From NCBI GenBank assembly GCA_020064725.1, contig JAGTWJ010000001.1, forward strand, positions 2,294,001 through 2,358,000: a stretch of 64,000 nt of DNA, given 5' to 3'. Source of the DNA: Drechslerella dactyloides. Taxonomy: Eukaryota > Ascomycota > Orbiliomycetes > Orbiliales > Orbiliaceae. Shown here one piece after another: positions 47,269-58,196 of the stretch (positions are counted from its first letter, which is position 1; each line of letters starts with the position of its first letter). A program made the translations under genes and the position numbers. Below the pieces are notes generated by a model. It was given only the letters and a program-made list of their open reading frames with translations. It was not told the origin of the DNA and did not search any database.

Positions 47269-48091
47269 TGCTACGAGGTTGATATGATACGGTACGGTAC
47301 TGCTGGAGGAGGGCGAGAGAGGATGGAGAGGATGGATGGGAGTGGATGGATGGATGGAGCGAATGTGCGGCGAGGTGGGTTTAATACGATTGTGGGCGAG
47401 GAAGCTTTCGAGTTGAGTTTAGCTGAGATGATGAATAAAGAATAAGGGATGGATGGATGGGAGGGAAGAGGGGGGCCGGGCGGAGAAAACGGTCGAAACG
47501 GCCAATAAAGAACGACCGCCAGCTGCAGGCCACACGCACAAGCACGGCACCTTTCCTTTAACTATCACTGCGGTCCGGTCACGATCACGGTGATATTGAA
47601 TTGTATCACTGTGGGGATAGTATATTATATCCTATACATTATATTGCAATAGTGGTGACGACGCTGGTGGTGATGGTGATAGCAGTATTAGTATTAGGTA
47701 GCTGTGGAGATATATCACATCCACACATGCCCATCACGATCACGCTGCTCACGATACCGCCACGGGGCACTCGCAGTCCGCTCTCCCGATAAAAGGTATC
47801 GTGGACATGTTAATAATGCAAGATGTGGATCTTGTCTGCGTGGGAGATGACAGCTCGATAATTGGCCGAGGGAGCTGGCCCGAGCTCAGCTGAGCCGAGC
47901 TGCCGTCCATCACAAACGTCACGCCGCCGCCGCCAGCTCGCGCCAGCCAACCGCTCCGTCTCTCTCAGCCCTTCCAGCCAGCCTCCATCTATCTACACCT
48001 CCTCCACCTCCACCTCCACCATCGCCATCCTCTCCACGACGACGACCTCCAGCTCCAAAACATATGACCTGCTCCCGGTGATCCAGCCACC
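47269..48091. promoter_or_regulatory. Divergent promoter region of calmodulin and TLG2
   Basis: About 820 bp between start codons. GGAT-type repeats lie at about 47320-47360 and 47445-47460. The TLG2 side is CT- and CCAC-rich. No defined site is assignable. Confidence 0.5.
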
Positions 48092-49512
48092 ATGTGGAGA
48101 GACCGCACAAACCTGTAACTCCCACCCTCCCGCTACCCCCTTTCGACTAGCCCAGCTACTCACTTGGATACCCGTCTAACCACCTTTCGCGTCCGCACAG
48201 CTACATCTCCTACCGCCAGTCCTACTCCCACCGCCCGGCCAAGCGCCCGCGCTTCGCCCCCGCCAACGACTACCAGGACGAGGACCGCCGCGGCCTCCTC
48301 AGCGCCGACGACTTTGACACCAATGGCCACGCGGACTCCGCCGGCGGCGGCGACGCCATCATCGAAATGGACCGCCTGCCGCCGCGCTGGGCCGACATCT
48401 CGGACGAGGTCGCCGAGCACCTCGCCGACATTGCGCGCATGTCCTCCAAGCTCGACAAGCTGCACGCCAAGCACGTCCTCCCGGGCTTCGACGACAACAG
48501 CCGGTCCGCGGAGGAAGGCGAGATCGAGTCGCTGACCACCGACATCACCGCCAAGTTCCACGAGTGCCAGGCCGCCATCAAGCGCATCGAGCGCCTCGCA
48601 AAGGCCGCCAGCGCCACCGCGTCCTCCAACGCCGAGGAGGTCATGAGCCGCAACATCCAGATCTCCCTCGCCACAAAAGTCCAGGCCTCCAGCGCCTCGT
48701 TCCGCAAAAAGCAAGCCGCCTACCTCAAGCGTGCGTCCCCCAATAGCCTCCCCTCACCATACCCATATATACCTCCGTATGACTCCGTGCTAACGACTGT
48801 TTCAGGCCTCCGCGGTTTGAGCGGCTTCACCCCGCCCATCGAGCGCTCCGGCTCCCCGAACCCCGCCTACACCGCAACCTCCTCCCTCCTCCTCGACGAA
48901 GAAAACGACATCTCCTACTCCCGCACCGCCCTCCAGCAATCCGCAACGCTAACCTCCAACGACAACACCATAATGCAGCGCGAGCGCGAAATCACAGACA
49001 TCGCAAACGGCATCCTCGAGCTCGCCGACATCTTCAAGGAGCTGCAAACAATGATCATAGACCAGGGCACCCTGCTCGACCGCATCGACTACAACGTCGA
49101 GCTGATGAAAACGAACGTCCGCGCCGCCGAAAAGGAACTCGTCGTCGCGAGTGGGTATCAGCGGCGGTCGACGAAGCGGAAAGCGATGCTGCTGCTGGTC
49201 ATCTGCATCGTCGGTGTGATCATCCTGCTGTCGTTGAAGCCGCGGCGGGGCGGCGGTGACGCGGCTGCGGCGCACCCACCGCTGCCGGACGGGAAGGAGG
49301 CGGGCGTGCCCGGTTTGATGAACCCGGGCGGTGGGAATCGGATCAACCACCCTGGCGGTGGTGGCGACGGAGACCCAGGCGGCGGCGGAGGCACGACGGG
49401 CGATCCCGATGCGACGACGCCCGTGCGGCCGAAGGAAAGCATGAGGGTGATGCACCGGCGGGGCGACATCAAGCGCAACAGCAGGCGGCGGCGGCTAGCA
49501 TCGTTAGAGTAA
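48092..49512 (+). CDS. TLG2: Syntaxin-16-type t-SNARE TLG2
   Basis: Exons 48092-48114, 48201-48730 and 48806-49512 give 419 residues. TLG2 is the Qa-SNARE of the trans-Golgi and early endosome. The N-terminus MWRDRTNLYISYRQSY is the conserved Sly1-type/Vps45-binding peptide. A three-helix region follows (residues about 60-190). The SNARE motif around REITDIANGILELADIFKEL to NVELMKTNVRAAEKEL leads into one membrane segment (AMLLLVICIVGVIILLSL). After the anchor comes an unusual tail of about 85 residues rich in Gly, Pro, Asp and Arg. The 23-nt first exon restores the N-terminal peptide. Intron 2 (75 nt) has no stop and is a multiple of three. Confidence 0.94.
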
Positions 49513-49937
49513 TAATTTGCATCCATTCTGCAGCTAGCCACTCATCGTGTGGATTTTTTTAAACATTTTTGTTGCTGGCAGTATCTTAGCATGTTTTTTG
49601 TCCATCTGTGTAGATGATACCTTGTCGATGTGTAGATAGATATCCTCTTTCCCTTTCCTTCATCCTAGCCGGCATGCATGCATGCATTCCGAATTTAATC
49701 TATACATACACATCCTCCGTCCAGTCATGCATATAATGTCTACAAGTTAATAGCATCCTTAGCTGATAGTAGTAATATAAAAATAAATTTATATAGGCCG
49801 TAGTAAGTATCAAAGAGAGTGCTGGACGTATATCTATAATCAAGGCTATGTATGTACACCATCGGTCCGACCACCAATCAAGACACGACAAACCCCCCGG
49901 CTTCACCCACACAATATATACAAAAGGCGGAGCTATA
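49513..49937. other. Short convergent spacer between TLG2 and MDL1
   Basis: AT-rich 3' UTR-like sequence, with nothing else seen. Confidence 0.5.
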
Positions 49938-52916
49938 CTACCGCTTCTCCTCCTCCTTCTCCCTCATCCCCAAATGCAGCTCCACCTCATCATCGCTCTC
50001 CCCCCCCTCCTTTGCCTCCACACCCTCCTCCCGCTCCTCTTCCTCTTCTTCCTCGCGGATCCTCTCCGCCTCGTCCGCCTCGCGCTCCGTGATGTCCATC
50101 TCCCGCCGCTGCACCACGACCTCGCGCTGGCTCTCCGGCCCTCCGCCAAGCTGACTCTCCATCAACTTGCTGAACGCGCCCTCCCGGCTCGTCAGCTCCG
50201 CGAAGGAACCTTCCTCCGCCACGCAGCCGTCGGCGCTGAGCACGATTATCCGCTCGCTGCGCTTGATCGTGGACAGACGGTGCGCGATCGATATCGTCGT
50301 CGTGGAACCCTGCATTAGCTTTTGCAGGGCTTCGTTTACTAGGGTTTCGGACTCCGCGTCCAGCGCTGACGTTGCTTCATCTAGGATTATGATGTCCGGT
50401 TCTTTGACGATTGCCCGCGCGATTGCGATTCGTTGCCGCTGGCCGCCGCTGAGCTGCGTCCCTCTTGGTCCGACGTACGTTTCCAAGCCGTCGGGCTATA
50501 TTACAAAAATCGTCAGCATGTAACATTATCGTTGACTCGATCAATGGTAAATAGTGGGAGGCGTACGAAATCGCTGATGAACTGGCAGTTCGCGCGCCGG
50601 GCAGCGCGCACAATCTCCTCCCGCGTCGCAGCCGGCTTCCCGTACGAAATATTCTCAGCGATCGTGCCGGAGAACAGCACGGGCTCCTGAGATACTACGC
50701 CGATCTTACGCCGCAGCGACTTGATGTTGAGCTCTTCCAAATCCATGCCGTTGATCAGAATCCTCCCGGCGTTCGGACTGTAAAACCGAAGTAGCAGTGA
50801 CGAGACAGTCGACTTGCCGCCGCCGCTCGGCCCGACAATCGAGACTGCGCGTATTATATTAGCGGTATTTCTTATTTTTATGATCATGGGAATATGCTCA
50901 CCGTTAGAACCGGGGGGTATGGAGAAGTTCAGGTCCTCGAAAATCGTAACCGCCGGACGTGTTGGATAGCTGAAAACAACTAGACGAATCACAACCATTA
51001 GATATACCATACAACCACTTCTGATCTGGTGATTCCATTCTTACCATCTTGAAAGGTAATTGTACCCTTTGCAGATTCGATCTTTTTGCCCTCTGTACGC
51101 TATCAGTTAGCTCGATCTCGAAATGCCTCCGCTGAAGGTGCACCACATACTCGTCAGCGAGTGCGACGGCTCTCTGTCCTGAAGCTCGAACAGCCGGCTC
51201 GCCGCCCCCACGCCCTTCATAAGCTCCGAGTAGAAACTCGACAGCCCGAAAAGACTGGACCCAGCATACGCAGTATACATCAAGAAGGACGTGAGCTCTC
51301 CAATAGAGATAGCCCCGCTCTTGACCTGCTGGCTTCCGAACACCAGAATCGCGAGAATCGTAACATTTCCGGCAAAACCCGTCTATCCACACCGTTAGAG
51401 TGTCAAGCAACCAGTTGAAGATAGCAAGGGGATACCCACCGTGCTGAAGAACGTCGCGCTGGCGAGCGCCTCTTTGATTCCAAGCTTGAAGATCTTGCGG
51501 ACCTGCTTGTTGTACCGGCCGACCTCCTGGCCCTCGCCCGCGAAAGCCTGCGAGGTCCGGACGTTTCCCAACCGCTCTTCGGCGACTTTTGTAGCGTCGC
51601 CGATAGCCTTTTGGATCTTGCGTGAGATGTTCCGGATCGTCCGGCCGTAGAAGAACGCGCCAATACCAATCGGAGGAATCATAAGAGACATGACACCCTA
51701 CACAACATATCAACACCGCCTTCCCACCCTCAAAAGAGATCCCTTGAGCAAAATACTCACAGTTAGAGCCGCAGAAGTGTACAGCATCATAACCAACCCG
51801 GCAGCCCCGCTAACAAGCGCTCGCAGCCCGTCGGAGATATTCTGCGTGATACTCTTCGCGACAATAATCGTATCAGAGGACAGTCGTGAGATCAGATCAC
51901 CAACGCGGTTGGCGTCGAAGAATTCTGCGTCCTGGGTGTATGTGCGCTTGTACAGCTGGGTCCTGAGACGGCTGACGATCCGCTCGCCGACGACTCGAAG
52001 GAGGATTATTCGTCCGTAGTTTGCCATTGCGCCGACGCAGAGAACTGGCCAACGTTAGCTTCAACCTGACTTCGCTTTGTGTAGTGGGGGGTGCTTGTTA
52101 GGTACCTCCAGCTAGGGCCATGTAAAACTGGTTCATCGGGAGGCCGAATAGCGTGCCCTCTTCACCGCTTGCGGTGGCGGCGTCGAGGATCTTCCCGATC
52201 GAGAACCTAACTCGACGTTAGACTCGCAATATGATACCTGCGGTAAGGGTAAACTTACGGTATGGACATGGAGATTGCCGATGACACCAGCAGGCAGATA
52301 AACGCGGCTTCACACCCAACGTCAGCAGTCGCAACAATAAGCCGGCGTGTCGTTCCGTTTAAGAGGGTAGCGGTATCGTACCTCCTAACCATTTTGCTTC
52401 AGGTTTGGCAATCTTCAACAGTCGCCAGATGTCGGCGAAACCAGAGAAGCCAGTGGAGCCCGGGTCCTTCCGCAGTCTGGCGCTAAGATTGACTTGCGCC
52501 GCCTTGCTCGCCTTCTCGGAGCGTCCGAATTCCGTTTTACTATCCTGCAGGCCATTCTCCTTCACATTGGCGACTTCTTTCGAGGTATCGTCACGCCGCA
52601 GCGGCGAAGAGGAGAATTGTCGAACATGACGTCCAATTGGCATCGGCCGTCTGCTTGACGCGATAAACCGTAGCAACTGACTTCCGCCGCCATTGGAAGG
52701 CGCAGGAGGAAGTCTCGGTTGATTTGCATGGCGGGTACCGAGCGACCGGACCGATGCGCATATCGATGCAACAGATCGGGCGGATTGCAACGGGCCCAGC
52801 GCCGCCTGGGCGAAGGGGGAGAGCGTGTGTCTAAACGAGCATTGCGATACGAAGAGTGGAGATTTGGAAGCATGCAGAATGCGTCCCGCAAGGTGACGTG
52901 GTGCCGCCGGCAGCAT
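49938..52916 (-). CDS. MDL1: Mitochondrial half-size ABC transporter (MDL1 type)
   Basis: Ten exons (52916-52382, 52307-52259, 52206-52106, 52044-51761, 51697-51440, 51382-51151, 51092-51045, 50979-50902, 50844-50567, 50495-49938) give 806 residues. MDL1 exports peptides from the mitochondrial matrix. The first 110 residues are rich in Arg, Ser and Ala with few acids (RHVRQFSSSPLRRDD), fitting a presequence. The membrane domain covers about 180-490 (e.g. YGRIILLRVVGERIVSRLR). The nucleotide-binding domain has Walker A GPSGGGKS (533-540), signature LSGGQ (636-640), Walker B IIILDEATSALD (D660, E661) and IAHRLSTIKRSERIIVL. The tail is strongly acidic (EEEEEEEREEG). All nine introns (52-74 nt) keep phase. 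Divergent from CDC37. Confidence 0.94.
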
Positions 52917-53565
52917 AGAAGGCGCCTGCGTGGAGCGCTAGCCGCACCGGTGACAATGGGGAAGAAGTCTATCGAGTGCCGTTAGTAATGGCCGTGGATG
53001 GGGTGGAATCGGCGAGGGCAGGCGACTGACGGGTAGCGCGGGATGTGATGGTAAAGCTGGTTCATGGGAGGGCAAAACCGCGCGGTGCAGACATCCTCCG
53101 AAGCTCAACAGGCGGCCGGGGCGAAATGATTCGGAGGCCGCGATGACGGCATAAACTGGCCTGGACACTTGTGAGCGAGTTAGCGACACTGCATATATTA
53201 TCGTGGCCACATTGTAGGCTGAAACCTGACGGAGAGCCGGGCCCAGGGTCGCAACTTGCCTCTCCGAAGGCAATGAAACCGACCGTCTTTCAAGCCAAAA
53301 GGCGTAGTTGAATTGGGATCGTGGAGATGTGCCGATGTTCTTGATCGCGGAGTGTAATTGAGCCGAAGTTTTGATCGCGAATCGAATCTTGAAAATTGCC
53401 GGGCTCGGCCGGCGTCATGCGGCGTCCGCCCGCCGCGCCCCACCTCGCCTGCCTCCACCACGGTGCCCCGCCACCAAGACATCACGACCCGACCCTCTCT
53501 TGCCTCACAAGCTACCTACCAGCTACACCCTCGTTCACCCACCTATCCACACCCCACCCGCCATC
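52917..53565. promoter_or_regulatory. Divergent promoter region of MDL1 and CDC37
   Basis: About 650 bp between the two start codons. The CDC37 side is C-rich with CACC words. The CDC37 frame is also open upstream from 53371, but the conserved start is at 53566. Confidence 0.5.
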
Positions 53566-55189
53566 ATGGTCATCGACTACAGCAAATGGGACAACCTCGA
53601 GCTGTCCGACGACTCGGACGTCGAGGTCCACCCAAATGTCGACAAGAAGTCCTTCATCCGCTGGAAGCAGCGCGACATCCACGAGAAGCGCGAGCAGCGC
53701 TCCCACCACAAAGATGGCATGCGCTACGAGCACATCATGAACGACCGCCTGCTCACCCGCATCGAGGCCCTCCACAACGCCCTCAAGTCCCACATCGAGA
53801 AGACCACCACTCGAGACGGCACGCCCGAGGAGTTCGTCCTGCAGGCCCTCTTCGAAATCACCACGCCAGAGGACCAGGAGAAGGCCCAGGTCGCCGGCAA
53901 ACCGGACCCCAAGGCGCCTACGTACGCTGAGATGCTGGCGCGGCTGGCGGACAAGGTCTCCGAGGAGATACCCAAGAACGTAGCGGACCGGTGGACCGCC
54001 TTCGAGAAGGGCCTGCAGAAGTTCAAGGACGAGCTGGCCAGACGGAACGCGCAGAGCAAGGAGGAGCTCGCAAAGATGGAGCGCGAAGACGCCCGCAAGA
54101 TCACGTCCCAGGGTCTTCGCGACGGCTTCAACACCACGCAGGTCATGAAGGCGGACCCGAAGCCTGAGCCGTCCTCATCGGCCTCCACCTCCAAGCCCGC
54201 CACCAAATCCAAAGTCGAAACCGTCGAGCTGCTGAACTCCCCCTCCGCAAGCTCCGATGTCCCCGCACCATCGTCCGGCGCAGAAGCAGACGATGACGAT
54301 GACGACGAAGAAGCTGAATTCGACCGCCAGCATCACTGCACCCAACTCGGCAAGGACTTTGGCAAAATCAAATCGTCAGACCTCCGCGCCTCCGCCGAGT
54401 TCATCGCCAGGAACCCTTCCGTCCTCGCCGAACGCGAGTCCGACGGCCTCCTGATCGAGGCTTTCAACGCGCAGATAGCCGGCGACGACAACCGCGCAAA
54501 ACAGAACATCCACCAGGCGCTGCTGCTACAATACTGCCGCCAGCTCGGCGGCAGCGCCGGCGCCGTGCGCATGTTCTTCCAGCGCATCACGACGCCAAAT
54601 CACGCTGCGCAAGTTACATTCTTTAATGACGTTAACGACTCGCATTTCCGTATGAAAGGCCGGACATTGGAGATCGCGAAGGAGCGCGAAAACGAGCCCA
54701 AGGAAGTCGAGCAGATCCAGCTGCACGCTGTGGACCCGAACCAGCAGATATTTATTGAAATCCCGCCAAAGGACTCGGAAGACCCGGAGAAGCAGATCGC
54801 GCGCAAGATCTTTGAAAGCTTCCCGCCAGGATTCCAGAAGGCGCTGGAGACGAAGGATCTGGATAAGATCAATGTCGTGCTAGGAAAGATGGCGGTAGAC
54901 GAGGCCGAGGAGATCGTTGGCAAGCTCAGCGAGGTATGTATAATCGAATAAGTGTATATCCTCGCGTGGGGTATCACAAGATGCTAACGTTGCTTGTGTC
55001 GTATAGAGCGGCATGCTGAGTCTCATCGAAGAGATCATCGATTCGACAACCGAGGAGGGCAAGGCAAAACTTGCAGAGATCGAGGCAGGGAAGCACCAGG
55101 AGGTGGCTACGGAGCCAACGATCCCTGAAGATGCGGAGGGCGAGGAGGCGGAGGAGAAAGCGGCTCCTACGACTGCAAAGGCTGATTGA
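53566..55189 (+). CDS. CDC37: Hsp90 co-chaperone CDC37
   Basis: Exons 53566-54933 and 55007-55189 give 516 residues. CDC37 loads protein kinases onto Hsp90. The N-terminus MVIDYSKWDNLELSDDSDVE is the conserved kinase-binding end with the casein kinase 2 serine in a DDSDVE context. It is followed by NVDKKSFIRWKQRDIHEKRE and a coiled coil. A Pro/Ser-rich, then acidic linker (about residues 205-250) leads to the Hsp90-binding domain (HHCTQLGKDFGKIKSSDLRA, ESDGLLIEAFNAQIAGDD) and the C-terminal domain (MAVDEAEEIVGKLSESGM). The tail is Glu/Ala-rich. The ATG at 53566 starts the conserved sequence; upstream in-frame codons are leader. Confidence 0.97.
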
Positions 55190-55738
55190 TCGATGTTGTC
55201 TTGCCAGCCAGACTGCCGTACTACCCTCCAACTTGGATTAGCATAGCGTGCATACGAGTCCCTCGGAGTGCATATACCGCATTGTGCATATGCATATGTA
55301 GCGAGAAGCTGCGATACCTGACCGTCTATAATCAAACGGGCGAGTCGACGAGGCAGCAGGCCTTTACTTTGGAATATATCCCGACATGTATCCCATGTTC
55401 CTAAACTGGCCATGCATACTAAATACCATCTTGAACCTTGGTGCACATGATATGACATCATCACGGATATGGTGAATAATCGTAGATAAATATTTGATTC
55501 AAATTTCAATGCCTGTGACCTTCTATACCTATGCGAATTGCAACGTCAACGCTCGCTGATATACACATCCGCACTCTGAACGCCGCCCTCCACAAAATCA
55601 AACAAATACAATATGATATAAACCCCAACCCTCCGACCAAAACCGTATATATACCCTCACTTGAAATACCACGAAACTAAAACCAAACCTTGCATGAAAC
55701 GACCGCTGTAGTCAAGTACCTACTGCATACTTGCCCGC
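55190..55738. other. Convergent spacer between CDC37 and the nucleoside transporter
   Basis: About 550 bp of AT-rich 3' UTR-like sequence; nothing else seen. Confidence 0.5.
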
Positions 55739-57349
55739 TCATAGACTCAGCAAGAAACTCGCCGCACTCCCCGCCGCCAGTCCAGCAACCAAGCACAGTC
55801 CCATAAACCCTCCCGCCGCCGCAACTTCGTCATCTTCCACCAACGTCGGTCCTAACATCATACTGCTACTCCCAATATACCCGTTCGTAACCCCAAAGGT
55901 AACCTGCACCGCCCAGTAAAACCAATCGCTATTCACCCGCGCACCGCGCCCCTTAACATTGCACAGCAGGTACAGCGGAATCCACAGCACCCTCGCCGCG
56001 GCCGCCGTCGCCAATATCTGCGGATTGCGGCAGACCACGCCGGGAATCCCACAGATCACCCGTCCCACCAAGTCGCCGCAATTCCACACCAAGAACGCGA
56101 ACGGGATAAACACCTCCGGCCGCGCGATCGCCGACGACGACGGCGGGTTGACGGATAACGTCGCCTGCGTGAACACCGGAAACACCATCGTCAGCGCGAA
56201 CGTGAAGAAGATCGTAAACGCCGGCAACGGCAGCTTGCGCAGCAGCGTGAGGATCGAGGTGTGCTTCCTCGGCTCCCGGATCGCATCCGGCTCCGCGAGC
56301 TCGTCGACGATGGGGTGGCTGCTGTCGCGAACGGACCCGTTCTGCGCTTCCTTATCCTTGGTATGTCGCGACAGCAGGATGAAGAACAGGAACAGCGCGG
56401 CGCCCGAGACGGCTGTCGCGGTGAGAAAGTACGCAAACGCAGACTTTGGCGACGCCGGGGGCGGCTTTCCCGACTTTTGCTGAGCTTGTTCCTCTTCGGG
56501 TGACCGTGGCGGTATCGCGAGCACGGAGACCATCTGCGCGATCGCGGGCAGCACGCCTGCCACGCCCTGTCCGGCCATGACGGCCTGGGCGTATATCGGT
56601 CCGAAGGGCCCCACGTACGCGAACAGTCCGTTCTGGAAGAACCCCGCCGCCATCGCCGTGCTGAGCACCATGCAGAGCGTGAAGGCCAGGTATGCGCCTG
56701 CGGAAATCCCCGTGAACAGGATCGTGGAGAGCGCGAGGAGGATGAAGACGACAATGTTGATAATCAGGGCGGAGGTTATCCGCCGCGGGTAGTGGGCCGT
56801 CCGCTGGAGGTGGGACAGGGCGAGGGTCGTGAGGAGGGTCGTGACGGTAGATACCGTCATTATCGACGACTGGAATGTGTCCAGTATTGTTTTATTCTAG
56901 ACGCCATCCGTATCAGCAAGTTGCTCACCATACATATCAATCTGGTGGATAACTCAATGGGCGACTTACATCTCGAAACCGCCCCTGGAAGTAGCTATAA
57001 TAACGCCCGGGCGCTATAGATCAGCACGCATCCTCACCGACGAACCACCAGGGTGAAGTCATAAAGGTACTCACGCAGCGGCTGCCAGAAAGCAGTTCCA
57101 CGCCCACAACATCGCCACCCCCAGCACCAGAAACACAGTATAGTCAAACCACATTATCGACGATAGCCTGTCAAAGTCCTTATCCACCCGTGGCGAAAGC
57201 AGCACCGCCGACGAGGTCATCGACGGCGGATCCTGATCCTCCGCATCCGTGCCATCGTGCTCGTGCTCGTGCTCGTCCGCTAGTGGCGTGTAGTTGACGC
57301 TCCGCTTGGACCGACTGCCGTACCGGAACGATGGGAAAAGGCGTACCAT
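55739..57349 (-). CDS. Equilibrative nucleoside transporter (ENT/SLC29 family)
   Basis: Exons 57349-57075, 56994-56970 and 56896-55739 give 485 residues. ENT proteins move nucleosides or nucleobases across the plasma or vacuole membrane. A hydrophilic N-terminus of about 60 residues (HEHEHDGTDAEDQDPPS) precedes about eleven membrane segments. The first reads YTVFLVLGVAMLWAWNCFLA, followed by AYFQGRF, the usual ENT start. Later blocks include GFFQNGLFAYVGPFGPIYAQ and AVMAGQGVAGVLPAI, then a long charged loop (about 260-320), then FVWNCGDLVGR-like LVWNCGDLVGRVICG and NGYIGSSSMMLGP. The 25-nt second exon was placed by phase and signals. Substrate and membrane are not decided by sequence. Confidence 0.92.
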
Positions 57350-58196
57350 TTTGGGTAGGCGAATACGGGATGCCGACTCGAGGACAGGCTGTTGGAAACA
57401 GCCACGGTAAGTATACAAGTATACGGGAATGAACCTGGGGGTATCTGCGATCGGTGGGCCTCGCGAGTCGTCAGCAGTGTTCGTAGGTTAGAGCGGCGAG
57501 TGACGACCCGACACGCGGCGGGCTGCTATCCCCTGACGTATTCGGAGCTCGCGATGCGTGTTGTGGTATGGTACAGCGGTGGTTTTTGATGCTGTTGAAA
57601 CGCGCTCTTGCAAACAGGAGCTGGTTATTAAATACTATGCAGACGTCGATGCAGGATGCGCGAGCATCGGGCGATGGCCGCTGGTGTCGCCAGTCATCCG
57701 TGAGATCTGAAGCGTAGGAGTGAGTCCCAAGGCTGCATCATGAGGACGCCAGGGGTCTCGAAGGAGACTAGTCAGCCACCGGATCCGTGGCTCGATCTGC
57801 CGAGATCTCGCTGCCAACGCTGGCTGTGAAAAGCAGGGGTTCGGATCTGTCACAAGCAAACCTTGTCCCACCGATAAAGATAAGTCGGGGCCCTGAACCA
57901 TGATTCCGGTATACGTAATAGGTACCGTAAAAGATGAATTAACACTAAATGCTGCATGGAATCTCTCTACATACAGGAAGCTAGTCTAGGCTGTCATGTC
58001 ACATCACGAACGAACAAAAAAACAAACGGGAAAGGACTGGTATGCGCGCATGCTAGGCGGGGGGGACGATACAAAAGAGAACGCCTTCAATGCTAAGATC
58101 GATCGGTCTATATTAACACATACAGCATATCGATTCACACTTTATCGTATCCAGATGACAGGTCGAGATCGTGAAGGCGGGTCCCGCATGCTTCGC
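57350..58196. other. Intergenic region between PIK1 end and ENT start
   Basis: Both genes read leftward; this holds the ENT promoter and the PIK1 3' UTR. No gene supported. Confidence 0.5.

Noticed and set aside
47310..47470. GGAT-rich repeat as a satellite or regulatory array
   Set aside because: Short, irregular simple repeat like several others in promoters of this window (CATC, CTGT, GCGT); nothing suggests a specific function.
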